From: Leptolinea sp. UBA5203
GTDB taxonomy: Bacteria; Chloroflexota; Anaerolineae; Anaerolineales; Anaerolineaceae
Length of the DNA: 6,737 nucleotides
Direction of reading: 5' to 3'
NCBI GenBank assembly: GCA_002412765.1
Contig: DHVR01000084.1
Location: 1-6,737 of the forward strand
Shown one piece after another: positions 1 through 6,599 of this stretch. The number at the start of each line of letters is the position of its first letter. The first letter of the stretch is position 1. The notes below the pieces were generated by a model. It worked only from the letters and a program-made list of their open reading frames with translations. It searched no databases and was not told the origin of the DNA. Both the position numbers and the translations under genes were made by a program.

Positions 1-282
1 ATAAGCTAGTCGCGCCGTTGCGGGCCACGCAAAATGATATTCCTTCTTGCAACGTTAATTTGCCTAATACGAACCTTGGACCATCTATATTCTATTAAAT
101 TAACAATCATAGACAAAACTTTTAAGCATTTCTTCGTTAACAAGATCTAGAAAACGATTATTACAATGATGTCTTTATCCAATTCACAACCCCCTGATAT
201 GTTATATCGTGCCCAAACGGATGTTTTACCGTTAGCATGAATAACTTTTATTATAAATTGTGTTCTTTTCTGCCACAAAAAT

Positions 283-424
283 GCGGTGCGACACCCTGGA
301 CCTCTAAGGGCCATTCTATTTTAGAGACTGAAAACGTCTATGCGTGGCGCGGGTGAGTGTTGATAGCCCAAACTTATTGCGACCCTGACTGCGGGTAAGA
401 AAAAACGGGGCCTTTGTACACCGC
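283..424. other. GC-richer island with closing inverted repeat; candidate structured RNA or small repeat element
   Basis: The ends are a 6-bp inverted repeat, GCGGTG (283-288) and CACCGC (419-424), which coincide with the edges of the GC-richer stretch: 301-420 is about 49% GC, 421-480 about 27%. Inside, CTCTAAGG (302-309) pairs with TTTTAGAG (319-326), giving six Watson-Crick and two G-U pairs around a 9-base loop. ACCC (382-385) can pair with GGGT (393-396), and GGG (351-353) with CCC (367-369). This gives a closed stem around three hairpins. It could be a non-coding RNA, a MITE-like element, or the remnant of a mobile repeat. The strand is unknown and no known RNA family was recognised. 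Confidence 0.3.
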
Positions 425-559
425 TGTTAGTAATTATAACAAAAATAGAACAATAATTCTGTAGTAAAGTAACCGAATATGCATGTTATTATTCACAAAA
501 TCATAGAACAAATGTCATATTTAGTTATAAATAGACTGGAACTAGATAACCAAATTTAT

Positions 560-583
560 TTTTGCATACCTAAAGTATCAAAA
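560..583. other. Hairpin TTTTG(C)ATAC - loop - GTATCAAAA
   Basis: TTTTG (560-564) pairs with CAAAA (579-583), and ATAC (566-569) with GTAT (575-578). There is one bulged C at 565 and a 5-base loop. It shares the string TTTTGCAT and an inner ATAC/GTAT stem with the larger hairpin at 766-801. The function is unknown, and AT-rich sequence gives such stems by chance fairly often. Confidence 0.25.
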
Positions 584-765
584 TAGGAATAATCGCCAAA
601 AAAAAGATGGTTAATTTTTTAGTTTTAGTATTTTTGGGTATCAACTTTTCCAATAAATGAAGGTTTTTCTACTCTCAAGCATCTAATAATAAAGTGATCA
701 ATATGAGGATTTAAAACAGATTGATTCAATTGTTTAAAACCGCGGATGTACCTGCCATCGAAGTC

Positions 766-801
766 CGATGCAAACAATACAGAGAAGTATGTTTTGCATT
801 G
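766..801. other. Long imperfect hairpin overlapping an alternative hairpin at 756-770
   Basis: The arms 768-780 and 787-799 match at 11 of 13 positions: ATGCAAA against TTTGCAT, then a 2x2 internal loop, then ATAC against GTAT. The loop is AGAGAA. As RNA the stem extends by a G-U (767/800) and a C-G (766/801) pair. A second, smaller hairpin, CATCG (756-760) with CGATG (766-770), uses five of the same bases, so the two cannot form together. The pairings are visible; a switching role is only a possibility. Confidence 0.35.
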
Positions 802-845
802 CACTTCTATTAATGGATGACCAAGAGGATGCAGATTATGCTATG

Positions 846-863
846 TGAGTTGTTTTCAACTCA
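846..863. other. Perfect hairpin TGAGTTG-TTTT-CAACTCA
   Basis: Seven perfectly paired bases (846-852 with 857-863) surround a TTTT loop. The sequence downstream (GCTTGTCTCTTT) is pyrimidine-rich but has no proper T-run, so this is not a clear rho-independent terminator. It lies about 30 bp before the promoter-like site at 895-924. An operator or a weak terminator of upstream transcription are both possible. Confidence 0.3.
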
Positions 864-894
864 GCTTGTCTCTTTACGAATGACTTACTTTGAA

Positions 895-924
895 TTGAAA
901 ATTAACAACCTGGTTAATTACAAT
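895..924 (+). promoter_or_regulatory. Candidate sigma-70 promoter with a 20-bp operator-like dyad in its spacer
   Basis: TTGAAA (895-900) and TACAAT (919-924) each match the sigma-70 hexamers at 5 of 6 positions, with an 18-bp spacer. The spacer is almost filled by AATTAAC-N6-GTTAATT (900-919), a perfect dyad with 7-bp arms. A shorter dyad, AACC-T-GGTT (907-915), lies across its centre. A repressor bound there would cover both hexamers. Start of transcription would be near 931, giving a leader of about 80 nt to CDS1. No regulator is encoded in the window, and the site is absent before CDS2. Confidence 0.4.
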
Positions 925-930
925 GGGATG

Positions 931-1012
931 TTGGATCAAAGGTAATATAAACTTATGAAAGGGAATAATTTTTTAAATACAATTTATGATTGTCAATGAG
1001 AAGGAGATTCTT
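931..1012 (+). promoter_or_regulatory. Duplicated promoter/leader, copy 1 (before CDS1)
   Basis: These 82 bases align without gaps to the 82 bases before CDS2 (3914-3995), identical at 56 positions. The best blocks are CTTATGAAA (952-960), TTTAA-TAC (972-980) and TGTCAAT (991-997). The block starts with TTGGAT (931-936), and 17 bases later comes TATGAA (954-959), a weak but conserved -35/-10 pair. Just upstream of 931 the similarity drops to background. The Shine-Dalgarno AAGGAG (1001-1006) ends 6 bases before the ATG. Confidence 0.5.
1000..1006 (+). promoter_or_regulatory. Ribosome binding site deciding the CDS1 start
   Basis: GAAGGAG lies 6 bases before the ATG at 1013. An earlier in-frame ATG at 986 has no such site and would put nine extra polar residues (MIVNEKEIL) ahead of a standard lipoprotein signal peptide, so 1013 is the better start. 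Confidence 0.8.
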
Positions 1013-3523
1013 ATGAAATTTTTAAAATTTTTCATCAGGACGAGTACTAATAATTTTTCCATTATCATTTTAATAAGCTCTTTGCTGATAACCGCTTGTA
1101 TTCCCCAACAAGCAGAAACTGGAAAATTTGATCAGACTACCATTTCCTTCGCCGTACCAAAGTATATCAAGGATACATACATTCCTTTGGCTGATGCTTT
1201 CGAGATTGAGAATCCTGGCATCAGTATCCAAATTGTGACACCATCCGAATTTTATGAAGTGTGGAGTGAGGCGGAATTATTCAACCTGGCTTCGGCAGCG
1301 GATACTTCTTTCCATCTTTCAAGCCAGGATTTACTAAACAACCAGGAATTTTTCTATGATCTCATGCCACTCATCGAGAGCGATCCTAATTTCGAAATGG
1401 ATGATTTCTGGCCAGGCTCAATCTCTGCTTGCAGGGACGAAACGGGTAAAATAGTCGGTTTACCATTGGATCTGAATATGACCGGCATGATGGTGGATAA
1501 ACCAGCGTTTGACAAGATAAACATTACTGCTCCAGCTCCGGGTTGGGGTTGGAATGAATTTGTAAATGATTTGCAAGTGTTAGGTGCTCATCAAGATTTG
1601 GTCTATCTCGATTCTCAGACCTTTTTTACATCCGTTTTGGCTGCGCAGATCGACCCATTTTTGTCTGATGAAGATGAGTTGTCGCAACGATTATGGGACT
1701 ATGAAAATGCTGTGAAAGCAGGACAAATCCATGCCTATGATGAAAACCAGTCTATTGGAGAACGGCAAACCTTGCTTGATAACCAGAACCCAGCGTTGTG
1801 GGCGGCTTCATTAAACCAGGCTATCGAAGTGATCGCTGCCCAAGAGCAGACAGAACCGGCATGGGGCTTTGTACCTTATCCACTTGGCGAAGGAACAATT
1901 AGCACTTCGCCTTTTGGTTCCCGTTGTGCCATGATTAGTCAGGGTAGCCAACATCCCCATGAAGCCTGGTTATGGCTCAAATTCCTCTCAGAGCATTGGC
2001 TTGTTACTGCTGATCAGGTGGATCGTTATCAATACATTCCTGCTCGCATCTCTGTGGCAGATTCCTCCGGCTTTTGGATTGAATTGCCTGAGACAGTGGA
2101 AGATACTATCCGGTTTGGTCTGGCACACGCCTGGTATAAATCCGAGGATTCTGAACGTCTCAGTTGGATCCAACAAATATTCGATAGCGTAATGACGGGT
2201 GAAACCAATCTTCAAACTGCATTGGCAGCTGGCATGAATTCTCTCAGTCCTTCAGAAACACGAACACCGGTTCCAGCGATTGCGATTGCCACACCGCAGA
2301 AAACTTCAACCAATTCGGACAACCAATCCATTAAATTTTACTCAGATGCCATAGACCAGCTAACTATGCAGGCAATCCTGGAAGAATACCAAAAAACCCA
2401 TCCGGAGATATCCATAGAACTGATTCACCAGAATAATTTTATGAATATTGATCTGGAGAACTACACCAGGAATTATGATTGTTTTTCCGGGTTGAGTATG
2501 TATGTTACCAATCTATCCTTATTTATTGAAGGTGAACTGTTGCCGTTAAATGCTTTTTTGGAACTCGAACCGGAATTAGGTGCGGACTTTTTCCCTATAC
2601 AACTGAATCAATATACGCGGGATGGTGAGCTGCTGGCCTTACCAGCAACCCAAACATTGTCTACATTAACCTATAATGCTGACTTGTTGAACCAATTAGG
2701 TGTGGCCTTACCCTCGAACGATTGGTCAGTGGATGAATTTCTGAATTTGATCAATGCAGTCCCAGCACAATCCTTAGATGAAATGGTAGTATATGGGTAC
2801 GCAATGATCTCTGATCGATTGCTTCTGGCAAGTAAAGAGATTGGTATCGAAAACGCAACATCTGATTTTCAATTTAACTCGGAAAAGTCAATTTCCACCG
2901 CAAACTGGTTGAAAAGTCTGGTCGACAACAATATTGTTGTCCGTAACCCATTTGATGACCCAAACCGGGTAGCAGAACTGGTCGCGACCGGTCAGGTAGC
3001 GATTTGGGACACTACATTTAATGGTTGGTTTTTCAATGGACAAGAAACGGATTTTCTCACCGGGGAAGTTGCTATGCCATTTACCTCTAAGCCCTTAAGC
3101 GTCAATCCGGGTGGGCAGGCATACTATATATCAAGGCATGCCAGAGACCCTCAAGCCTGTTGGGATTGGATCAGCTTCCTATCTTCCCAGCCGGCTGCAT
3201 CGAAGTATTGGCCTGTTCGCCAAACCGTGGCTACTTCTGGAGAATGGCAATCATTGGTTGGTTCTGAAGCAGTAGAACTCTTCACAGCCATGCAAGAGCG
3301 TGGGTTGGCTTATGCGAATATGTCTCCTCAAGAACAGAACCTGCAGAAGATTTGGGTGGAAGCGATGAAAGCTATCTATGAAGGCTTACCAGCTAGGACA
3401 GTGCTATCTGATGCGCAGAAACAGTATGATGATTATCTTACCTGCATGCAAATAAATTTACCCCCTGATGCCAGTTACGACCAGATTAGTGAAATAAGTG
3501 AAGGTTGTATTGTTAGTGAGTGA
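1013..3523 (+). CDS. Double-domain extracellular solute-binding lipoprotein (ABC family-1 type), paralogue 1
   Basis: The product is an 836-residue secreted lipoprotein. Residues 1-28 form a signal peptide (basic start MKFLKFFIR, hydrophobic core) ending in the lipobox ITA-C, so Cys29 would be lipidated and the protein held outside the membrane. Domain A spans about 35-405 and domain B about 439-836, with a Thr/Pro-rich linker at about 410-436. Single family-1 binding proteins are usually 400-450 residues, so this is twice the normal length. Domain B keeps the family signature YNADLLNQLG (from Tyr554) followed by DWSVDEF. In domain A the Tyr-Asn pair is replaced by Val161-Asp162. Further family-like blocks are FWPGS, PGWGWNEF, AYYISR and CWDWISFLS. 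Cysteines other than Cys29 are at 140, 305, 490, 716, 811 and 832, all matched in CDS2. Family members capture solutes, often sugars, for ABC importers, but no permease is present and the ligand is unknown. Confidence 0.92.
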   Translation: MKFLKFFIRTSTNNFSIIILISSLLITACIPQQAETGKFDQTTISFAVPKYIKDTYIPLADAFEIENPGISIQIVTPSEFYEVWSEAELFNLASAADTSFHLSSQDLLNNQEFFYDLMPLIESDPNFEMDDFWPGSISACRDETGKIVGLPLDLNMTGMMVDKPAFDKINITAPAPGWGWNEFVNDLQVLGAHQDLVYLDSQTFFTSVLAAQIDPFLSDEDELSQRLWDYENAVKAGQIHAYDENQSIGERQTLLDNQNPALWAASLNQAIEVIAAQEQTEPAWGFVPYPLGEGTISTSPFGSRCAMISQGSQHPHEAWLWLKFLSEHWLVTADQVDRYQYIPARISVADSSGFWIELPETVEDTIRFGLAHAWYKSEDSERLSWIQQIFDSVMTGETNLQTALAAGMNSLSPSETRTPVPAIAIATPQKTSTNSDNQSIKFYSDAIDQLTMQAILEEYQKTHPEISIELIHQNNFMNIDLENYTRNYDCFSGLSMYVTNLSLFIEGELLPLNAFLELEPELGADFFPIQLNQYTRDGELLALPATQTLSTLTYNADLLNQLGVALPSNDWSVDEFLNLINAVPAQSLDEMVVYGYAMISDRLLLASKEIGIENATSDFQFNSEKSISTANWLKSLVDNNIVVRNPFDDPNRVAELVATGQVAIWDTTFNGWFFNGQETDFLTGEVAMPFTSKPLSVNPGGQAYYISRHARDPQACWDWISFLSSQPAASKYWPVRQTVATSGEWQSLVGSEAVELFTAMQERGLAYANMSPQEQNLQKIWVEAMKAIYEGLPARTVLSDAQKQYDDYLTCMQINLPPDASYDQISEISEGCIVSE

Positions 3524-3902
3524 TTTGAATCAAACAAAGAATTATTATAATAACGGTTCTCTTATGATTAATAATGTAGGTCTTTCTACAATTAATCGTC
3601 TAAAAAATATAAATGAACAGGCTCGAGAAATCTGTTTGTTTACATATAACGACCACATACTGAAAAATACTTGCTTGCAAAGCCTTATAAAATGGGGTAA
3701 TATGAACGAACAAAGGGAGGTCTGCGAGGGAATACAAATGTTCCAAATTACGTTGTTCCTCAGATTTCGCTATTTTGAGAAATCACTAGTGTTAAAAAAA
3801 TATGGTTCAGAAAATGTAGTGCTTATGAATAAGAAAACAATAATAATTCTGTCCAAATTTCAATCTTTCTCCTCAAGGAAAATTCCAAAATTAAAAATCT
3901 AA
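3498..3902 (+). CDS. Possible small gene of unknown function between the two binding-protein genes
   Basis: One frame is open for 134 codons, of which about 126 lie beyond the end of CDS1 in sequence of roughly 30% GC. At that composition about ten stop codons would be expected by chance, so the openness is notable. The first start (GTG at 3498) overlaps CDS1 by 26 bases and has no ribosome site. The later ATGs are at 3564, 3702 and 3738. The last has GAGGG (3726-3730) at a spacing of 7 and would give a basic 54-residue peptide, MFQITLFLRF to KIPKLKI. I recognise no domain. The C-terminal half is Lys-rich, and there is no clear signal peptide or membrane segment. The stop lies 11 bases before the conserved leader of CDS2, so the frame fits neatly between the two units. 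It could also be a decayed gene or chance. Confidence 0.28.
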   Translation: MKVVLLVSDLNQTKNYYNNGSLMINNVGLSTINRLKNINEQAREICLFTYNDHILKNTCLQSLIKWGNMNEQREVCEGIQMFQITLFLRFRYFEKSLVLKKYGSENVVLMNKKTIIILSKFQSFSSRKIPKLKI

Positions 3903-3913
3903 AAATTTCTCTT

Positions 3914-3995
3914 TTGGAAAAGTGTTATTAAAACCTTATGAAATGGAACAGTTATTTAAGTACTTTTAAAAGCTGTCAATCTGTAGTAGGTTCTA
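3914..3995 (+). promoter_or_regulatory. Duplicated promoter/leader, copy 2 (before CDS2)
   Basis: This is the counterpart of 931-1012: same length to the start codon, no gaps, 56 of 82 bases identical. TTGGAA (3914-3919) and TATGAA (3937-3942) are separated by 17 bases, as in copy 1. TGTCAAT recurs at 3974-3980. The palindrome AAGTACTT (3958-3965) is present here but only partly in copy 1. The ribosome site is weaker than that of CDS1: AGTAGG at 3985-3990, 5 bases before the ATG. An own promoter here implies CDS2 need not depend on read-through from CDS1. Confidence 0.48.
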
Positions 3996-6599
3996 ATGAA
4001 GTATTTCCGATTATTCACGACGAAAAAAATTACAAATATAATCCTTATCATTCTATTCATTTCATTGTTGATAACAGCATGTAACCCACAATCTGGGGCG
4101 ATGGAAGATAGTCCACGGACGACAATCACTTTCGCCGCTGCTGGATTTTTTCAAAAACAGTATGAAACCCTGATTGAAGAATTTGAATTGCAAACTCCCA
4201 GTATCCACGTCCAATTTGTACCGCTGGAAGAAGCGACACCTGGTGAATCACTGGAACATACTTTGGCAGCCTCCCTGGCAGATGTGGTAATGATCAGTCC
4301 GCCGCAAGGGCAGGATATCTACTATTATCTGGATATTGAACCCATTTTGGAAACAGATCAACTCTTTGATGCAAGCGCGTTCTGGCCAGGCTCGCTGGAT
4401 GGCTGCCGGGCGGAAGGGCGTCTGATCGGAATTCCGCTCAGCATCCAGACCCTGTTGGTGATGTATAACGGAGCTGTTTTTGACGAGATTGGTCTGGAGC
4501 ACCCGACACCAGGATGGAGTTGGGAAGATTTTCAAGAAGCTGCCCAGGCATTAACCAAGCGCTCGGGGGGAGAAGTAACCCGCTATGGCTTTGTCGATTA
4601 TAACCATCCAACCTCGTTGCTTGCCCCGCTGATCGATGCGGTAAACCGTCAAAATGGGAACGAATATGATCCTGTAAAGCTTGCAAATGCCCTCGATTGG
4701 TATGTTTCCCTGGCACAAAATGGCCACATTCCCAGCGATTACAGTGCGGAAGAAACCGGAGAAGTGAGGGATTACATCAGTACCGGCCAAGCTGCCATGT
4801 GGGCGGATGCCCTCTCCTCATTGGAACAACGCAGGAACGAGCTGGGGGAATCCATCGCGGTTGCACCTTTCCCGCAGGGAGGCATCAATGGCAACCAGCA
4901 AACCACCCAGGCCTGGGCTTCCTGCGGACTGGTCAGCGCAGGAACGGCTCACTCACTCGAAGCACTCACCTGGCTGCAATTCCTGTCCACGCAAGGGGTT
5001 CCCGGGATTAATTCGCTGGCAATACCGGCCAACAGAGCCGCAGCCGAAGTAAGCGGATATTGGAACAGTCTGGATGTGAATACTGCTGCTGCAGCACGTT
5101 ATGCGCTGGAACATGGCTGGTACGGTGCAGCTTCCAACCTACCTTTTGAACAGATCGGTCAAGCACTGAATGATGCAAAAACGGGAGAGATTAACCTGGC
5201 GGATGCGCTGGCATTGATCCGGATGGATCAAATTGCCGCGATACCGCCAACGCCGCAAAGCACTCCTTTTGCTGTTGCCACACCAAAGCCACCGGTAATC
5301 TCTGTACCTCTGTCGGACGATACCATTGTTGTCGATTACTATGGTGATTCCAGCGATCTTGCTGATAAGGAAACCATTGAAGCCCTGGCGCAAGCCTTTA
5401 TGCTTGAGCACCCGGATATCATAATCCGAATCGAGGATTTCAGATCATCCGGATTGCCATATATTAATTTTGATTTAATGGCGGAAAATTATGGATGTTT
5501 TATTTATCAGTCAGGATTAGCGGATTACTATGTTTCACAATTGTATAACTTGCAACCGTTGATTGATGCGGGTGATGAGGGACAAGATTTATTGAATGAC
5601 CTACCGGAATCCGAAATATTGCGAAATCAATTAAATGGTGATTTGTATGCGTTGCCGGTAGCTGATAGGCCCACAGTCCTGTACTATAACAAGGACATTT
5701 TTATTGAGAAAGGTGTTCCATTCCCGGCTTTAGACTGGAATTGGGCTGATTTTTGGCAGGCGGCAATAGCAGTGGCTTCCGAAGATGTTTATGGTTTTGT
5801 CCCCATTAATGGGCGTGAGTTTATCAACATTCTTTTGGCAGTAGAAGGAATTGAACTTTACGATTTCACCACCGATTCACCTGTGATCAATTTTAATGAT
5901 CCAAAATTTCATGCTATTGTTTCCAATTTGGCAGAAATGGGGAATGATGGTGTTATTCCAACGATAGATGAGCATATCGATTGGAATAAAGGTAATACTC
6001 AATTTCGATTTAACGCAGTACAAAGTGGCAAAGCAGCCATGTGGTTGAATATGGCGGGAATAGAGTATGGTGGATACTTTCCACCTGAAACACCAATCTT
6101 CGAGGTGGGTGTTGTCCCTGTGCCATCATTCGGATATCCGCTTATGCCGATGAATAAAGGCACAGCTTTTTATATTTCGCGCCAGGCTGAAAACCCCACT
6201 GCCTGTTGGGAATGGATAAATTTCTTATCCGATAAACCGGAAGTGATAACAGGCATACCATTGCGTCAATCCATCCTTGAATCGGAGCGATATGAACAAA
6301 TTGTTGGTGAGGAGTTGGCAATGGTTTATCGCGCAGTGATGGAACACCCTCGTCAGGAAATATTGGCCGATTATTCGGATAAGTATCCCAGCTACCCACT
6401 TTACTTGTGGTGGCCCGATACACTTGCTTCGGTTTTCGAAGGGGTGCCGGTAACACAGGCCTTAACCGAATTGCAGGGGAAATCGGAAGCATATTTGAAT
6501 TGTGTGGAAAGTAATAGTGATCCTCTTAATGAGGATGTTTGGAAAGGTTGCGCAAAGCTGGTTGATCCTGATTTCCAATCATTACTATATTCAGAATAA
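3996..6599 (+). CDS. Double-domain extracellular solute-binding lipoprotein (ABC family-1 type), paralogue 2
   Basis: The product has 867 residues and is a paralogue of CDS1 over its whole length. The signal peptide (MKYFRLFTTKK, then a hydrophobic core) ends in the same LLITA-C, with the lipidated cysteine again at residue 29. Domain A covers about 35-405, the linker about 411-443 (ATPKPP, matching ATPQKT in CDS1) and domain B about 444-867. Both domains keep the family signature: MYNGAVFDEIG (Tyr157) with PGWSWEDF in A, and YYNKDIFIEKG (Tyr564) with DWNWADF in B. Six further cysteines, at 137, 310, 501, 737, 836 and 852, match those of CDS1. Likely role: extracytoplasmic capture of a solute, perhaps a sugar, for a transporter encoded elsewhere, or ligand sensing. 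GC content drops sharply near 5450, inside domain B, from about 62% (4801-4980) to about 34% (5461-5640), without disturbing the frame. Confidence 0.92.
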   Translation: MKYFRLFTTKKITNIILIILFISLLITACNPQSGAMEDSPRTTITFAAAGFFQKQYETLIEEFELQTPSIHVQFVPLEEATPGESLEHTLAASLADVVMISPPQGQDIYYYLDIEPILETDQLFDASAFWPGSLDGCRAEGRLIGIPLSIQTLLVMYNGAVFDEIGLEHPTPGWSWEDFQEAAQALTKRSGGEVTRYGFVDYNHPTSLLAPLIDAVNRQNGNEYDPVKLANALDWYVSLAQNGHIPSDYSAEETGEVRDYISTGQAAMWADALSSLEQRRNELGESIAVAPFPQGGINGNQQTTQAWASCGLVSAGTAHSLEALTWLQFLSTQGVPGINSLAIPANRAAAEVSGYWNSLDVNTAAAARYALEHGWYGAASNLPFEQIGQALNDAKTGEINLADALALIRMDQIAAIPPTPQSTPFAVATPKPPVISVPLSDDTIVVDYYGDSSDLADKETIEALAQAFMLEHPDIIIRIEDFRSSGLPYINFDLMAENYGCFIYQSGLADYYVSQLYNLQPLIDAGDEGQDLLNDLPESEILRNQLNGDLYALPVADRPTVLYYNKDIFIEKGVPFPALDWNWADFWQAAIAVASEDVYGFVPINGREFINILLAVEGIELYDFTTDSPVINFNDPKFHAIVSNLAEMGNDGVIPTIDEHIDWNKGNTQFRFNAVQSGKAAMWLNMAGIEYGGYFPPETPIFEVGVVPVPSFGYPLMPMNKGTAFYISRQAENPTACWEWINFLSDKPEVITGIPLRQSILESERYEQIVGEELAMVYRAVMEHPRQEILADYSDKYPSYPLYLWWPDTLASVFEGVPVTQALTELQGKSEAYLNCVESNSDPLNEDVWKGCAKLVDPDFQSLLYSE

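Larger units (their letters stand above)
1..985. other. AT-rich upstream region without a convincing gene
   Basis: No start-codon-initiated reading frame of useful length with a ribosome site is visible on either strand. Bases 1-98 are open on the plus strand (frame ending with TAA at 96-98), and bases 2-91 are open on the minus strand. Either could be the edge of a gene lying outside the window, but neither has a start and I recognise neither translation. The rest is mostly AT-rich, broken by a GC-richer island at 283-424 and a smaller one around 741-770. The identifiable contents are the inverted repeats and promoter-like sites listed separately. Confidence 0.6.

Noticed and set aside
147..314. 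Minus-strand ORF of 55 codons starting at ATG 314, with the same frame open again beyond its TAG.
   Set aside because: It has no Shine-Dalgarno, overlaps the structured island, and is no longer than chance frames. I recognise no family.
237..356. Plus-strand ORF of 39 codons starting at ATG 237.
   Set aside because: It is short, has no ribosome site, and lies across the inverted-repeat island.
409..424. GGCCTTTGTACACCGC resembles a conserved stretch near the 3' end of 16S rRNA.
   Set aside because: It has an inserted T and lacks an internal AC compared with the rRNA, and neither flank resembles 16S. Probably coincidence.
625..840. Minus-strand frame of 71 codons with a protein-like translation.
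   Set aside because: It has no ATG and no ribosome site, and an open run of this length is expected about once by chance in a region of this size and composition.
986..1012. Upstream in-frame ATG for CDS1.
   Set aside because: The strong Shine-Dalgarno and the signal peptide both point to 1013.
1988..2215. Minus-strand frame inside CDS1; similar antisense frames occur inside CDS2.
   Set aside because: These are shadows of the strongly supported plus-strand genes, with no start signals of their own.
3542..3553. Palindrome TTATTATAATAA just after CDS1 as a terminator.
   Set aside because: It is entirely A/T, would form a very weak stem, and has no T-run after it.
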